64,000 bases of DNA from an uncultured Christensenella sp. (GTDB lineage: Bacteria; Bacillota; Clostridia; Christensenellales; Pumilibacteraceae), in NCBI GenBank assembly GCA_910578545.1, contig CAJTPT010000001.1, positions 1-64,000 on the forward strand, written 5' to 3'. The position numbers and the translations under genes were made by a program. Positions 34,958 to 43,304 of the stretch are shown here, one piece after another. Each line of letters opens with the position of its first letter. The stretch's first letter is position 1. The notes below the pieces were generated by a model. The model was not told where the DNA came from, did not search any database, and saw nothing but the letters and a program-made list of their open reading frames with translations.

Positions 34958-36202
34958 TTATTGTTGCGATATTAAACGCATTTCAAAATCCCGCAACTTA
35001 TTAAGGAACGCTCCAAGCCTTTCGTCGATTAAGCCATATAATTCTTGATCGTTATCAAACACTTTTTCGCGTTCTTCTTCGGATAAAATCGTACAGGAAT
35101 ACAACGTACAATATTTCTCACCCATTCTTTTATTCGGTTGCAAAACGTCGCGTATGTGAGTGTCGGCGATATTCCATTCATCGTCCGCTGTTTTAGATAG
35201 CCACATTCCGATCGTTACAGGTCCGTCTTTCGAGCCGACGGATATTTGAAATCTAAACAACCCGTCGTCGGTATTCATTTTAAGCCCACACTTATTATAA
35301 TAATTCTGTACGACTTTTGTATAAAATACAAGCTTACGCCCATTTGCTATAACGTTACAGCTATCGGGAACGTTGCGCGGAAGCCATTCCGTTGCAATGT
35401 ATTTGTAAACCATATCCACGTTATCGATATAGTTTAACAGTATATCGAGAGCTTCGGAATGTTCGCGGCGAATTTTTTTGCACAGCGCACGTATTGTGGG
35501 ATTGTTATGTAAAATTTTGTTATCAACCATGGCAATGTAATCCTCTATTAAATATTTTAATTTTGAGTTTTTGATTGTTCCGACACGCTGTTTTAAATTT
35601 TCTATTACGGTTCCGTAATCAATAATGCACCAGCCGTGTTGGTAATTTCCGTTTATGTCTGTCGGGATTTGACCCAACGGCGTCAAGTATACGAATATCT
35701 TTTTAAGCGCCTTGTCTGTGTTAAATTTTTCGACCTCGGCTTCGTAACGGTTTAGTTGGTCATCATGTGTCGAAGTAAACACTTTATTCTCGATAACGAC
35801 CGCGGTATTTCTTTCTTTTGAATAAATAAATACGTCTATCCTGCTTTCGGGCGTATCGATCACCTTTTCTGTTTCAACACGCAAATCCGACGCATTTGCA
35901 AAATCCTCAGCTTCGTCTAATGTAAAATTATCCGACAATATCTGCGCGTTCGACGGTATTGCGTTACTGTCGTTTTGTGTGTATAGATATAACGCTTTTA
36001 AAAAATCCGACAAAAACAATCCTGCCTTGTTATGCGAAGATTTATTGTCGAAAAGCCATGCCAAAAAAGCCGAATGCTTTACCTCTTGCTTTGCCATTCC
36101 TATAGCGTCAAAGATGTTAATTTCTTTAGGTTGTTCTAAATCATACAACTTATCACTCAACCCTTCCAACGCGGCTATGGCTTCTTGTTCTGTTTTTACC
36201 AT
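34958..36202 (-). CDS. PD-(D/E)XK nuclease superfamily protein
   Basis: A 414-residue protein; I chose the ATG at 36202 (MVKTEQE) because GGAGG lies 6 bp upstream, although the frame is open to 36358. The nuclease core is at about 110-175: ESRIDVFIY supplies the Asp, AVVIENKV the ExK, and HDDQLNRYEAEV the trailing helix with Gln/Tyr, as in PDDEXK_4 family proteins. A conserved N-terminal KHSAFLAWLFD block and a long helical C-terminus complete it. Such orphan nucleases are often linked to phage defence or restriction, but that role is only inferred. Its leader has a promoter 240 bp upstream and a terminator just before the start. Confidence 0.8.
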   Translation of the reverse strand: MVKTEQEAIAALEGLSDKLYDLEQPKEINIFDAIGMAKQEVKHSAFLAWLFDNKSSHNKAGLFLSDFLKALYLYTQNDSNAIPSNAQILSDNFTLDEAEDFANASDLRVETEKVIDTPESRIDVFIYSKERNTAVVIENKVFTSTHDDQLNRYEAEVEKFNTDKALKKIFVYLTPLGQIPTDINGNYQHGWCIIDYGTVIENLKQRVGTIKNSKLKYLIEDYIAMVDNKILHNNPTIRALCKKIRREHSEALDILLNYIDNVDMVYKYIATEWLPRNVPDSCNVIANGRKLVFYTKVVQNYYNKCGLKMNTDDGLFRFQISVGSKDGPVTIGMWLSKTADDEWNIADTHIRDVLQPNKRMGEKYCTLYSCTILSEEEREKVFDNDQELYGLIDERLGAFLNKLRDFEMRLISQQ

Positions 36203-36212
36203 TGTTCCTCCG

Positions 36213-36248
36213 TAAAATAAAAAATGCGTCAGCCAAAGCCAACGCATG
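36213..36248 (-). terminator. Terminator-like hairpin inside the nuclease leader
   Basis: Minus strand ATGCGTTGGC-TTTG-GCTGACGCAT (about 10 bp with two G-T pairs) followed by TTTTTT. It lies only ~10 bp before the nuclease ribosome binding site and downstream of a good promoter, so it could act as an attenuator or as protection from read-through. Confidence 0.55.
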
Positions 36249-36436
36249 AAAAACGCAAACTCCGACTGTCGCGAAACAAACTTTACGTATAGTACGGTTA
36301 CTGTACTCACATAAAAGGAATTTGCATTTTTACCAAATTCGATAAATGAGCACAGCAAAAAAGAATATAATTTGCCTGTAAAAATAAAAAAGCCCGTACT
36401 CCCATTTAGGACAATAAAGTTTATTTCGCAAACACA

Positions 36437-36465
36437 TTATAGCATATTAAAAATATGATTGCAAG
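36437..36465 (-). promoter_or_regulatory. Promoter of the nuclease gene
   Basis: Minus strand TTGCAA, 17-bp spacer, TATAAT. The transcript would have a ~230-nt leader containing a possible 6-codon frame (MQIPFM) near 36330 and a terminator-like hairpin. The 36203-36553 gap holds nothing else that I recognise. Confidence 0.65.
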
Positions 36466-36553
36466 CCGTTTCGGAAAAAATAAAAAAAATATTAAAAGTC
36501 GAGCATTACACTCGACCTTCGGTCATCCCCAATTCTTAATTACGCATTCCGAA

Positions 36554-36811
36554 TTACAAAAGCATCGCCACCGCAACGACAACGCCGGCGCCGGGAAGCC
36601 CGAGCATGCCGACAAGTGCGGCGTTAAAAACGTTAAACGGCAACGCCAGAACATTAAACGCCGACAGCCCCGCAATAAGCGCGCCGCCCGCTATGGAATT
36701 TATAAGCACGCGCAAAACGCCGCGCGTTTTAAGGTGCATAACCCACGCCACTACGGCGGTAAGCGCCGCCGCCGCAACAAATATCAATATAGTTTCCCAA
36801 CCGAATTTCAT
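36554..36811 (-). CDS. BofA family protein
   Basis: An 85-residue membrane protein of the SigK-processing inhibitor BofA family. Two hydrophobic helices flank the family motif: residues about 8-25 (ILIFVAAAALTAVVAWV) and 35-85, which contain INSIAGGALIAGLSAFN and ALPFNVFNAALVGMLGLPG, the conserved proline-glycine end. I use the Met at 36811 because the upstream extension to 36880 is polar and unlike the family. In sporulating Bacillota BofA holds the SpoIVFB protease inactive in the forespore membrane; the presence suggests a sporulating lineage, though paralogues exist. Confidence 0.8.
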   Translation of the reverse strand: MKFGWETILIFVAAAALTAVVAWVMHLKTRGVLRVLINSIAGGALIAGLSAFNVLALPFNVFNAALVGMLGLPGAGVVVAVAMLL

Positions 36812-36917
36812 ACTGTAATATATGAAAACCGACGGGCGGTAATAACGACTTATCGAGTCGGGCTTTGTCGAAAACCGCACTAAAAAATTCGGCGCTATCC
36901 TCGCGAATAACGCCTAA

Positions 36918-38162
36918 CTACTCCGCCGTCCTGTCACGGAAAAATATGATAAACTTACTGCCATTGCCCTTTTCGCTCTCGACGGAAATCTTGCCGCCCA
37001 TCATTTCGACTATCTGTTTACAAATGGTAAGCCCAAGCCCGCACGAGCCCGACTCTCTGCCGCGCACCTTGTCGCAGCGGTAAAAGCGCTCGAATATATG
37101 CGCCTGCTCGTCGGCGGAAATACCTATGCCGTTGTCCTTGACGGACAGCTCTATACCGTCATCCGTCTTATCGACGCGCACCTTGATTACGCCGTTCTCG
37201 GGCGGAGTGTATTTTATCGCGTTGTCGGTTAGCGTGCGAACCGCCTCGGTCAAAAGGTTTTTGTCCGCGGTAATCGACGTCGACGGGTCGCCCGCAAGGC
37301 TGATGTCGTGCTTGGTGTTAACCAGCTTGTACCCGTCCACAACGTCGGACACTGCCTCGTAAAGATTGAACTCGGTATTGTTTAGCGTAAAGTCGCCGAG
37401 CTTGGCAAGCCATAGCAATTGGTCGACTATGCGCTTCATGTTTTCGCTCTCGCGATTGATAGCTTCCACCGCCTCGTCGAGTACCTTTGGATCGTCCTTG
37501 CCCCACCGCCGCAAAAGATTTGCGTAGCCTGCGATGACCGCAAGCGGCGTTTTAAGCTCGTGCGACGCGTCGGACACAAAGTTTTCCTGCCTCTCGAACG
37601 CTTCCTGCAACGAATCCAGCATGGAATTTATCTGTTCAGTCAGTTCCATCAACTCGTCCTGCGAATCAACGGGGTCGAGCCGCGCCGATATATTCTCGTC
37701 CGAAATCTCTTTTACCCTGCGCGTAATCCTGCGCACGGGCTGAATCATGTACTGACTGGAAAACCCGCCAAGCACCGCGCCGAGCACTATAAACACAAAA
37801 ACGAGCACGGCGGAAGTAATCACCATACGGTCCATGTAGTCCTGCGAAATCGCCTGCCCGCTACCCACAAGATTGCCGACGCTAGCCAAAACGAACGCGG
37901 CGTAACCGATAAGCATAACACCAAACACAACGGTAAAAACGACGGTTGTCTTAAAAGTTATTCCCACCTTGAGTTTTCTGAACAGCGCACGAACGCCCAA
38001 AACAACAAGCGTTATGGGAAAAAAACCGATACACAGCGCGAGGAAAGCGTTGTCCTTAGCCGAACGCTCCTTTTTGACTGCGGCGGCGTTTTCGGACTTG
38101 ATTTCCTCAATGGTCTGCCTGACCTCTTCTTTATTCTCGACGGTTTCGGGCGCGTCACTCAT
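36918..38162 (-). CDS. Sensor histidine kinase (HAMP, HisKA, HATPase)
   Basis: A 414-residue kinase of the PhoR/ResE type. It starts with a charged soluble segment (1-35), a first membrane region (about 45-65 and 75-100), a second helix (about 120-140), a HAMP linker (about 145-195, RRITRRVKEISDENISARLD), the dimerisation helix with the phospho-His in SHELKTPLAV (about 208), and the ATPase lobe with DNAIKYTPPENG, DNGIGIS and SCGLGLTICK. The sensor loop is almost absent, suggesting that it senses within the membrane or through a partner. It overlaps its regulator by 4 bp. Confidence 0.92.
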   Translation of the reverse strand: MSDAPETVENKEEVRQTIEEIKSENAAAVKKERSAKDNAFLALCIGFFPITLVVLGVRALFRKLKVGITFKTTVVFTVVFGVMLIGYAAFVLASVGNLVGSGQAISQDYMDRMVITSAVLVFVFIVLGAVLGGFSSQYMIQPVRRITRRVKEISDENISARLDPVDSQDELMELTEQINSMLDSLQEAFERQENFVSDASHELKTPLAVIAGYANLLRRWGKDDPKVLDEAVEAINRESENMKRIVDQLLWLAKLGDFTLNNTEFNLYEAVSDVVDGYKLVNTKHDISLAGDPSTSITADKNLLTEAVRTLTDNAIKYTPPENGVIKVRVDKTDDGIELSVKDNGIGISADEQAHIFERFYRCDKVRGRESGSCGLGLTICKQIVEMMGGKISVESEKGNGSKFIIFFRDRTAE

Positions 38163-38833
38163 CTTATGACGTACCCCGAGCCGCGCACGGTCTGTATGAT
38201 TTCCACGCCGAATTTATTATCTATCTTGGAACGCAAATATCTGATATATACATCCACAACGTTGGTGTTGCCGTAAAAGTCGAACCCCCACACCTCGTCC
38301 AGCAGAGTTTCGCGGCTGATAACCGTGTTGCGGTTCTGAACGAGATACAGCAACAAATCGAATTCCTTTTTGGTAAGGTCGACGGGGTGCCCGTCGTACA
38401 AAGCCGTGCGCGCGTCGGGATTGACCGATAGCTTACCGCAATACAGACTGCTCGCCTGCGTATGCGCCGAGTTTTTTGTATGCAGTCTGATACGCGCCAA
38501 AAGCTCTTCGATGGCGAACGGCTTAGTCATGTAATCGTTAGCGCCGATGTCCAAACCCGTGACTTTGTCTACAACCTGGTCGCGTGCGGTAAGTATAATA
38601 ACCGGCGTCTGCTTTTCCAATCGCAAACGGCGCAAAACCTCTATGCCGTTGAGCGACGGAAGCATTACGTCCAAAATAATCAAGTCAAAATCGCGATCGA
38701 GCGCAAGATTTAACGCCTCGCGCCCGTCCGCACAAATGGTACAGGTATAATGCTCGTGTTCGAGCTCGAGCTGTAAAAACCGCGATATCTGCGCCTCGTC
38801 CTCGACTATCAGTATGCTTTTGCTGTCTTCCAT
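38159..38833 (-). CDS. OmpR/PhoB-type response regulator
   Basis: A 224-residue regulator. The receiver has E11/D12, phospho-acceptor D55 in LIILDVMLPS, and K in DYMTKPFA; the C-terminal winged helix (about 130-224) contains DLTKKEFDLLLYL, SRETLLDEVWGF and VDVYIRYLRSKID. It is translated just before its kinase (4-bp overlap). The 45-bp gap from pyk contains a hairpin (TAGCC...GGCTA) without a T-run, so pyk read-through may reach this operon. Confidence 0.93.
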   Translation of the reverse strand: MEDSKSILIVEDEAQISRFLQLELEHEHYTCTICADGREALNLALDRDFDLIILDVMLPSLNGIEVLRRLRLEKQTPVIILTARDQVVDKVTGLDIGANDYMTKPFAIEELLARIRLHTKNSAHTQASSLYCGKLSVNPDARTALYDGHPVDLTKKEFDLLLYLVQNRNTVISRETLLDEVWGFDFYGNTNVVDVYIRYLRSKIDNKFGVEIIQTVRGSGYVIR

Positions 38834-38879
38834 ACTTCCCCTTTAGCCAATGCAGCATTTGGGCTATTTCGCCAAAAAA

Positions 38880-40295
38880 CTATTTTATCGTTTCGATACG
38901 CATGGTATTTGTGTTGCCCGAAACGCCGACCGGCACGCCCGCCGCAATAACAACGAGGTCGCCCTCTGATACAAGCCCGGTATTGACCGCGCACTTCACG
39001 ACGTGACGGAACAGTTCGTCGGAAGAATCCTGCTTCTTGCTGAGCGTAGGCAAAACGCCCCAGTTCATGGCGAGCTGATTGTACGCCTTTTCGGACGTCG
39101 TGGGCGCAATGATAGGCGCCGACGGACGGAAACGCGAAATCTTGCGCGCAGTATAGCCCGACTGCGATACCGCAAGAATGGCTTTTGCGTCAAGGTCGAA
39201 CGCCGCGGCGCACGCCGAATGTGAAACCGCGTCGGTCACCGATTTGATTTCCGGCTCGAGCGCGTTAAACCGCTTTTTAAAATTGATACCGCTCTCGGCA
39301 CGCTCGGCGATTGTCGCCATGGTGTGCACCGCTTCGACGGGGAACCTGCCCGCAGCTGTTTCACCCGAAAGCATGATTGCAGACGAGCCGTCGTAAACGG
39401 CGTTTGCAACGTCGGAAATTTCGGCACGCGTCGGGCGCGGGTTGGTTATCATGGACTCGAGCATTTGCGTTGCGGTAATAACCTTTTTGCCGCTACGGTA
39501 GCACTTGGATATCATATCCTTTTGAATACCGGGCAGTTCCTCAAACGGGATTTCCACACCCATATCGCCGCGCGCTACCATAACGCCGTCGCACTCGGCA
39601 AGTATGGACATCATGTTGTCCACGCCCAAGCGGTTTTCTATCTTTGCTATAAGCTGAATGTTGTCCGCGTCGTTTTGGGTAAGCAACCGCTTAACGACCC
39701 GCACGTCGTCGACAGACCGCACAAACGACATTGCTATATAGTCGACGTCCTGCGAAATACCGAATTCGATATCCGCCCTATCGACTTCCGACAGATACGG
39801 CATGTCTATAAACGTGTCGGGCATGTTAATGCTCTTGCGGTTACTAAGCTCGCCGTCGTTTTGAACGACCGTCACAATATCGGTAGAGTTGACCGACGAA
39901 ACTATAAGCTCGATAAGCCCGTCGTTTACAAGTATTCGCGCGCCCTTTTTGACGTACTTCGGAAGATCCTCGTACGACACCGAAACGCCGTTCTCGTCGC
40001 CCTCTATATCACGGGTCGTAAGCAAAAACTTATTGCCTTTTTTAAGCGTGACCTTGCCGTCGCGGAACGTGCGAATGCGGATTTCGGGCCCCTTGGTGTC
40101 CAAAAGAATGGCAATAGGCACGCCCAGCTCGCGCCGCGCCTTTTTAACCATGTCCATACGCATTTTGTGCTCTTCGTACGTACTGTGCGAAAAATTGAGC
40201 CGCGCAACGTTCATACCTGCGCGAATCATGTTCTTCAAAACGGCGTAATCGTCGGTAGCGGGTCCGAGCGTGCAAACAATTTTGGTCTTACGCAT
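38880..40295 (-). CDS. pyk: Pyruvate kinase
   Basis: A 471-residue glycolytic enzyme converting phosphoenolpyruvate and ADP to pyruvate and ATP. It has the N-terminal KIVCTLGPATDD and MNVARLNFSHSTYEEH, the metal/catalytic block IAKIENRLGVDN, VARGDMGVEIP, and the signature ITATQMLESMITNPRPTRAEISDVANAV (about 279-306). The C-terminal allosteric domain ends normally; the extra phosphohistidine-like domain found in many Bacillota (about 585-residue forms) is absent. Confidence 0.97.
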   Translation of the reverse strand: MRKTKIVCTLGPATDDYAVLKNMIRAGMNVARLNFSHSTYEEHKMRMDMVKKARRELGVPIAILLDTKGPEIRIRTFRDGKVTLKKGNKFLLTTRDIEGDENGVSVSYEDLPKYVKKGARILVNDGLIELIVSSVNSTDIVTVVQNDGELSNRKSINMPDTFIDMPYLSEVDRADIEFGISQDVDYIAMSFVRSVDDVRVVKRLLTQNDADNIQLIAKIENRLGVDNMMSILAECDGVMVARGDMGVEIPFEELPGIQKDMISKCYRSGKKVITATQMLESMITNPRPTRAEISDVANAVYDGSSAIMLSGETAAGRFPVEAVHTMATIAERAESGINFKKRFNALEPEIKSVTDAVSHSACAAAFDLDAKAILAVSQSGYTARKISRFRPSAPIIAPTTSEKAYNQLAMNWGVLPTLSKKQDSSDELFRHVVKCAVNTGLVSEGDLVVIAAGVPVGVSGNTNTMRIETIK

Positions 40296-40391
40296 GATTA
40301 GTAAACCTCAGAATAGTGTGTAGATTGTTATGTAAGGTATCGAGTATGCAGTCGCGCCGCAGTACATTTGCGGGGATGAATGCGCGCTCGA

Positions 40392-40985
40392 TTATAAAAT
40401 CTCTTTAATGCGCTGTACAAGCATAGCCTTCTCGTCGCCCTTCACCTTTTGAGCATAGCCCATAAGAAGCGCGGACTGCTTGCGATTAAGCTCGACCTTG
40501 CGCGAAGCGTTCTTTTTCATGACCTCGATAAAGAACTTATCCAAGAACCGAAGCATGTACTTGCCGAACGAGCAAGACATATATTCGTTTTTGATAACGT
40601 TTTTAAATATGGCGTCAACGGTGTCGACCTTGTTTGCGAGAAGCAGATTGATAGGTATGTTAAACAGCTCGCCATTGTCGGCAGTCGGCGAAAACCCGAA
40701 CGCCGCGCGCATTATAACGGGACGGTCGATTACCGTCTTTTGAAGCTTGGCGGCATTGACCTTTAAGAACAAGCCGAAAATATGATCGACGTACAGCGTG
40801 GAAAACGCGTTGTTCTTGAGGTCTGCGTCATTGCGTATAAGCATAAATTCCCACAAATCCTCCGAAAACCCGTAATCGAGCTTGAGCATTGCGCCGAAGT
40901 ATTTGTCCACCGCCGCAGCCTTGAGCATGTCGGAATTAAAAAATTCGCTTAAAATCTCGTATTGCTTTATCTGTTTTGCGTTCAT
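40392..40985 (-). CDS. Helical protein of unknown function
   Basis: A 197-residue protein; I prefer the Met at 40985 (MNAKQIKQYE), which has GAGGG upstream, over the in-frame ATG at 41021. The whole chain looks helical with mixed charge and no membrane segment: for example QYEILSEFFNSDMLKAAAVDKYFG and a C-terminal MGYAQKVKGDEKAMLVQRIKEIL. No catalytic motif or family is recognised. It lies 96 bp upstream of pyk and may share its transcript. Confidence 0.65.
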   Translation of the reverse strand: MNAKQIKQYEILSEFFNSDMLKAAAVDKYFGAMLKLDYGFSEDLWEFMLIRNDADLKNNAFSTLYVDHIFGLFLKVNAAKLQKTVIDRPVIMRAAFGFSPTADNGELFNIPINLLLANKVDTVDAIFKNVIKNEYMSCSFGKYMLRFLDKFFIEVMKKNASRKVELNRKQSALLMGYAQKVKGDEKAMLVQRIKEIL

Positions 40986-41094
40986 AAAACCCTCGCTTGT
41001 TCCTATACAAAAAGTATACACTTAAACGCCGTTAAAATCAAGTGTTTATCAAGAAATTCAGCACACGGTTTTTAAAATAAATCCGTCATAACGC

Positions 41095-41123
41095 TTGACA
41101 AACGCCGACACGTGGTTTATAAT
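41095..41123 (+). promoter_or_regulatory. Consensus promoter of the tRNA-Arg(ACG) gene
   Basis: TTGACA (41095-41100), 17-bp spacer, TATAAT (41118-41123). The transcript would contain the partial tRNA copy at 41188 before the intact tRNA. Confidence 0.85.
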
Positions 41124-41187
41124 TAATAAGGTATTTTGCCAAACGAAAGCTTTGCAATCGAATACAAAACTAAATAACCTAATAACC

Positions 41188-41208
41188 TATGCACTCACAG
41201 CGCAATTG
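41188..41208 (+). repeat. Partial upstream copy of the tRNA-Arg 5' end
   Basis: The 21 bases match the 5' end of the tRNA (41271-41291) with one change, exactly 83 bp upstream; the preceding ACTAAATAAC (41169-41178) is also duplicated at 41260-41269. The remaining tRNA arms are missing, so this is a truncated tRNA copy. Confidence 0.8.
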
Positions 41209-41273
41209 TCAGCGTCGGCGTAGGATGCGGCTTCAGCGCACACAGTACCTTTTATTTCAACTAAATAACTTAT

Positions 41274-41350
41274 GCACTCATAGCGCAATTGGATAGAGCG
41301 TCTGGCTACGGACCAGAAGGTTGGGAGTTCGAGTCTCTTTGGGTGCACCA
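41274..41350 (+). tRNA. tRNA-Arg(ACG)
   Basis: A 77-nt cloverleaf with encoded CCA. Acceptor GCACTCA pairs with TGGGTGC (one T-G), the D arm is AGCGCAATTGGATAGAGC, the anticodon loop CTACGGA gives anticodon ACG (A34 is normally edited to inosine), and the T arm has GAGTTCGAGTCTC. It reads CGN codons. It lies 3' of a partial copy of itself. Confidence 0.97.
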
Positions 41351-41442
41351 AAAGAGTATAATCCGAATTGTTTACTTGTTACAAGTGAGTGGTTCGGATT
41401 TACTTTTTATTTCGGTAATAAATAGTTAAACTTCTAATCAAC

Positions 41443-41481
41443 GACAAAAGCTCTCGGACAAATTGTCCGAGAGCTTTTGTC
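41443..41481. terminator. Strong bidirectional terminator
   Basis: Perfect 19-bp inverted repeat (GACAAAAGCTCTCGGACAA and its complement) around one base, with T-runs on both sides. It ends the tRNA transcript and the convergent GNAT gene. Confidence 0.9.
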
Positions 41482-41515
41482 TAAACATAATTAAGTAAGA
41501 TAAATTGAAATTTAT

Positions 41516-42145
41516 TTATTCATTTTCACATAGTATGTGCCAAACATCGTTGCCTGTAAAGCCGCATTTTCTATACAGCTTTTCGGGATTAGTCGCGTTA
41601 TTTACTTTGCCCGATACAGTTGCGAATTTCGCTTGCCCCTGCGCTTTTGCAAGCAAATAATTCACGATACTTTGTCCGTACCCGCAACCGCGACAAGACG
41701 GAATAACTTGTATCCACTCTAAAATCATTTCGTTTGCTTCTTTGTCGTAATCGGCTATGCCGCACCCGACATGATTACCCGATTTGTCTTTGAGCAATAT
41801 CCACAAATCGGGACAAAATACGGACGTTTTGCGATAACTTTCCATTTGTTCTTTTGTTACCGACAAATCGCTATAACTTTTATTGATAATATCAATGACC
41901 GTATCAATCATATCGTTAGTAACGACAACAATTTCTATGTCATTTCTCTCTATCTGCTGTACCGATTGTAAATCGTGATATAATCGAAAATACGGCTCGT
42001 CAATATAACCGTTGAAATCAGCAACATTATACTCATCATTATGCACAATTTTTATATTGTCGGGTACTTTAATATTTCGTTGCTTCCAATAAGGAATACT
42101 CAACGAACGGCAAGGATTTTTAATATATTCTTTCAGTAGTACCAT
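41516..42145 (-). CDS. GNAT family N-acetyltransferase
   Basis: A 209-residue protein. The C-terminal half has the GNAT fold: LWILLKDKSGNHVGCGIADYD (strands 2-3), EMILEWIQVIPSCRGCGYGQSIVNYLLAKA with the acetyl-CoA loop R/Q-x-x-G-x-G/A as RGCGYGQ (about 148-154), and a C-terminal NPEKLYRKCGFTGND that is typical of the family. The N-terminal ~75 residues are a separate, Tyr/Asp-rich extension. The substrate is unknown. It stands between two strong terminators at the edge of an accessory region and is A+T-richer than the housekeeping genes. Confidence 0.82.
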   Translation of the reverse strand: MVLLKEYIKNPCRSLSIPYWKQRNIKVPDNIKIVHNDEYNVADFNGYIDEPYFRLYHDLQSVQQIERNDIEIVVVTNDMIDTVIDIINKSYSDLSVTKEQMESYRKTSVFCPDLWILLKDKSGNHVGCGIADYDKEANEMILEWIQVIPSCRGCGYGQSIVNYLLAKAQGQAKFATVSGKVNNATNPEKLYRKCGFTGNDVWHILCENE

Positions 42146-42250
42146 TGTTCTTATTGCACCGCTAAATTACTGTTTATCGTACAATCATTATATCATATCC
42201 AAAGCGAAATAACAAGCACTTGCTTATGCTTGCTAATGCCACATAAACAA

Positions 42251-42285
42251 AAAAGCCGATAGAGCATAACACTCTATCGGCTTTT
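42251..42285 (-). terminator. Terminator after the mobile-element remnant
   Basis: AAAAGCCGATAGAG / CTCTATCGGCTTTT, followed by T-rich sequence on the minus strand. Between it and 42403 an open stretch (42300-42411, minus) could encode a fragment such as VEKDGTGKPPERAVYKFRFY; it has no start codon and I do not call it a gene. Confidence 0.85.
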
Positions 42286-42402
42286 GCCGTTCTACACATA
42301 TTCTATTCGGCAATCCCCACTTGGGGTAAAATCTAAATTTATATACCGCACGCTCTGGCGGTTTTCCTGTTCCGTCTTTTTCAACGGCTATCCCTATACG
42401 AT

Positions 42403-42591
42403 TTAACGGGATTCTTTATTATTTAGTTTATTATTCAGTTGTCTTTGTTGCCTTTCGGCTTGCCACGCCGCAAACTCTTTTTTTTCCTTATTCGGTTTCA
42501 AAGTATTGCTGTATGGCGGGCAGTAAGCTCTTGCAAGGGAATCGATTTCAAAATCGGGTATTCCCGTAGTGTTCTTTTTCCGTCTTGACAT
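42403..42591 (-). pseudogene. Doubly frameshifted small conjugative-element protein
   Basis: The frame (62 codons) begins MSRRKKNTTGIPDFEIDSLA and ends KKEFAAWQAERQ, which resembles small proteins of Clostridia conjugative elements (IPDFEIESLARCLLP... type). The middle (AYCPPYSNTLKPNK) is out of frame: shifted by one base it reads SLLPAIQQYFETE, the expected continuation. The return to frame coincides with an eight-A run where seven would keep the original frame. So one base was lost and one gained. AAGGAGG lies 16 bp before the ATG. It indicates a decaying mobile element. Confidence 0.6.
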
Positions 42592-42633
42592 TAACTGTTG
42601 GCGTTTTCCTCCTTATAAGCGGTTATTCAGTTT

Positions 42634-43251
42634 TTACATATAAAAGTCTTTGTTCCGTCCGTGAATACGGGCAAGATTGCGTTGCCGCTCTCTCTCGTAT
42701 CTGTCGGCTTTCTCATATTGTACTTCCCGTAACAGTTGTTCGTAACCTTCGGGCAGTATTGCCTTGATTTCCGCAACTTCCTGTACGGTCTTTTCGTAAC
42801 CGTCCGCTCGTCGCTTTTCTCGCATATACTGTCCGAACACATCCGCACGGTCTTTGTCTACCTGCAATAGTTCTTTCACTTCGGTTTGTCTGTCGAGTAT
42901 CTCGCCTATCCGGCACGACCCGATACCGAGTGATGTCGCTGCGAGCAGCATATTCTCGATACACGCACCTATGGATTGACAGTCCTTGGTGTAATCGAAG
43001 GCATTATCCTTGTCCAAGAACACGCATATAAGGCAATCGGCGGTTTTCATAAATGTGCTATGCTTCACAAGACTTGAGATGTTGTTGATAAGTGCTTTGT
43101 CTTGTTGTACGACTACAAACCGCCATGGTTGTAGGTTTTTTGCGCTCGGAGCGAGTATAGCAGATTGCAAGATTAAGTCGAGATTGTCTTGCTCGATCGG
43201 TTGCATTTTGTATAGTCGAACGGATGTTCGAGATTGGATTGATTTTGACAT
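42634..43251 (-). CDS. Nitroreductase-like protein with foreign C-terminus (chimera)
   Basis: A 205-residue product from the Met at 43251 (MSKSIQSRTSVR). Residues 1-125 match the nitroreductase fold: RTSVRLYKMQPIEQ, ILAPSAKNLQPWRFVVV (FMN binding), CQSIGACIENMLLAATSLGIGSCRIG. The usual ending (GxPxxxP...) is missing; from about residue 135 the chain becomes a charged helix (FGQYMREKRRADGYEKTV ... ERERQRNLARIHGRNKD) unrelated to the family, as if a deletion fused it to a mobile-element gene. FMN dimer formation is doubtful without the family C-terminus. It is next to the frameshifted mobile-element gene. Confidence 0.6.
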   Translation of the reverse strand: MSKSIQSRTSVRLYKMQPIEQDNLDLILQSAILAPSAKNLQPWRFVVVQQDKALINNISSLVKHSTFMKTADCLICVFLDKDNAFDYTKDCQSIGACIENMLLAATSLGIGSCRIGEILDRQTEVKELLQVDKDRADVFGQYMREKRRADGYEKTVQEVAEIKAILPEGYEQLLREVQYEKADRYERERQRNLARIHGRNKDFYM

Positions 43252-43304
43252 AAACTTCTCATTTATACGATATAGGCTGTCGCAATAAACGACAGTCCAT
43301 TCCA

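Noticed and set aside
36803..36880. N-terminal extension of the BofA protein
   Set aside because: Polar, unlike the family, and the Met at 36811 gives the usual length.
42300..42411. Open minus-strand stretch encoding VEKDGTGKPPERAVYKF
   Set aside because: No start codon, and its end runs into the terminator; at most a fragment of the lost conjugative element.
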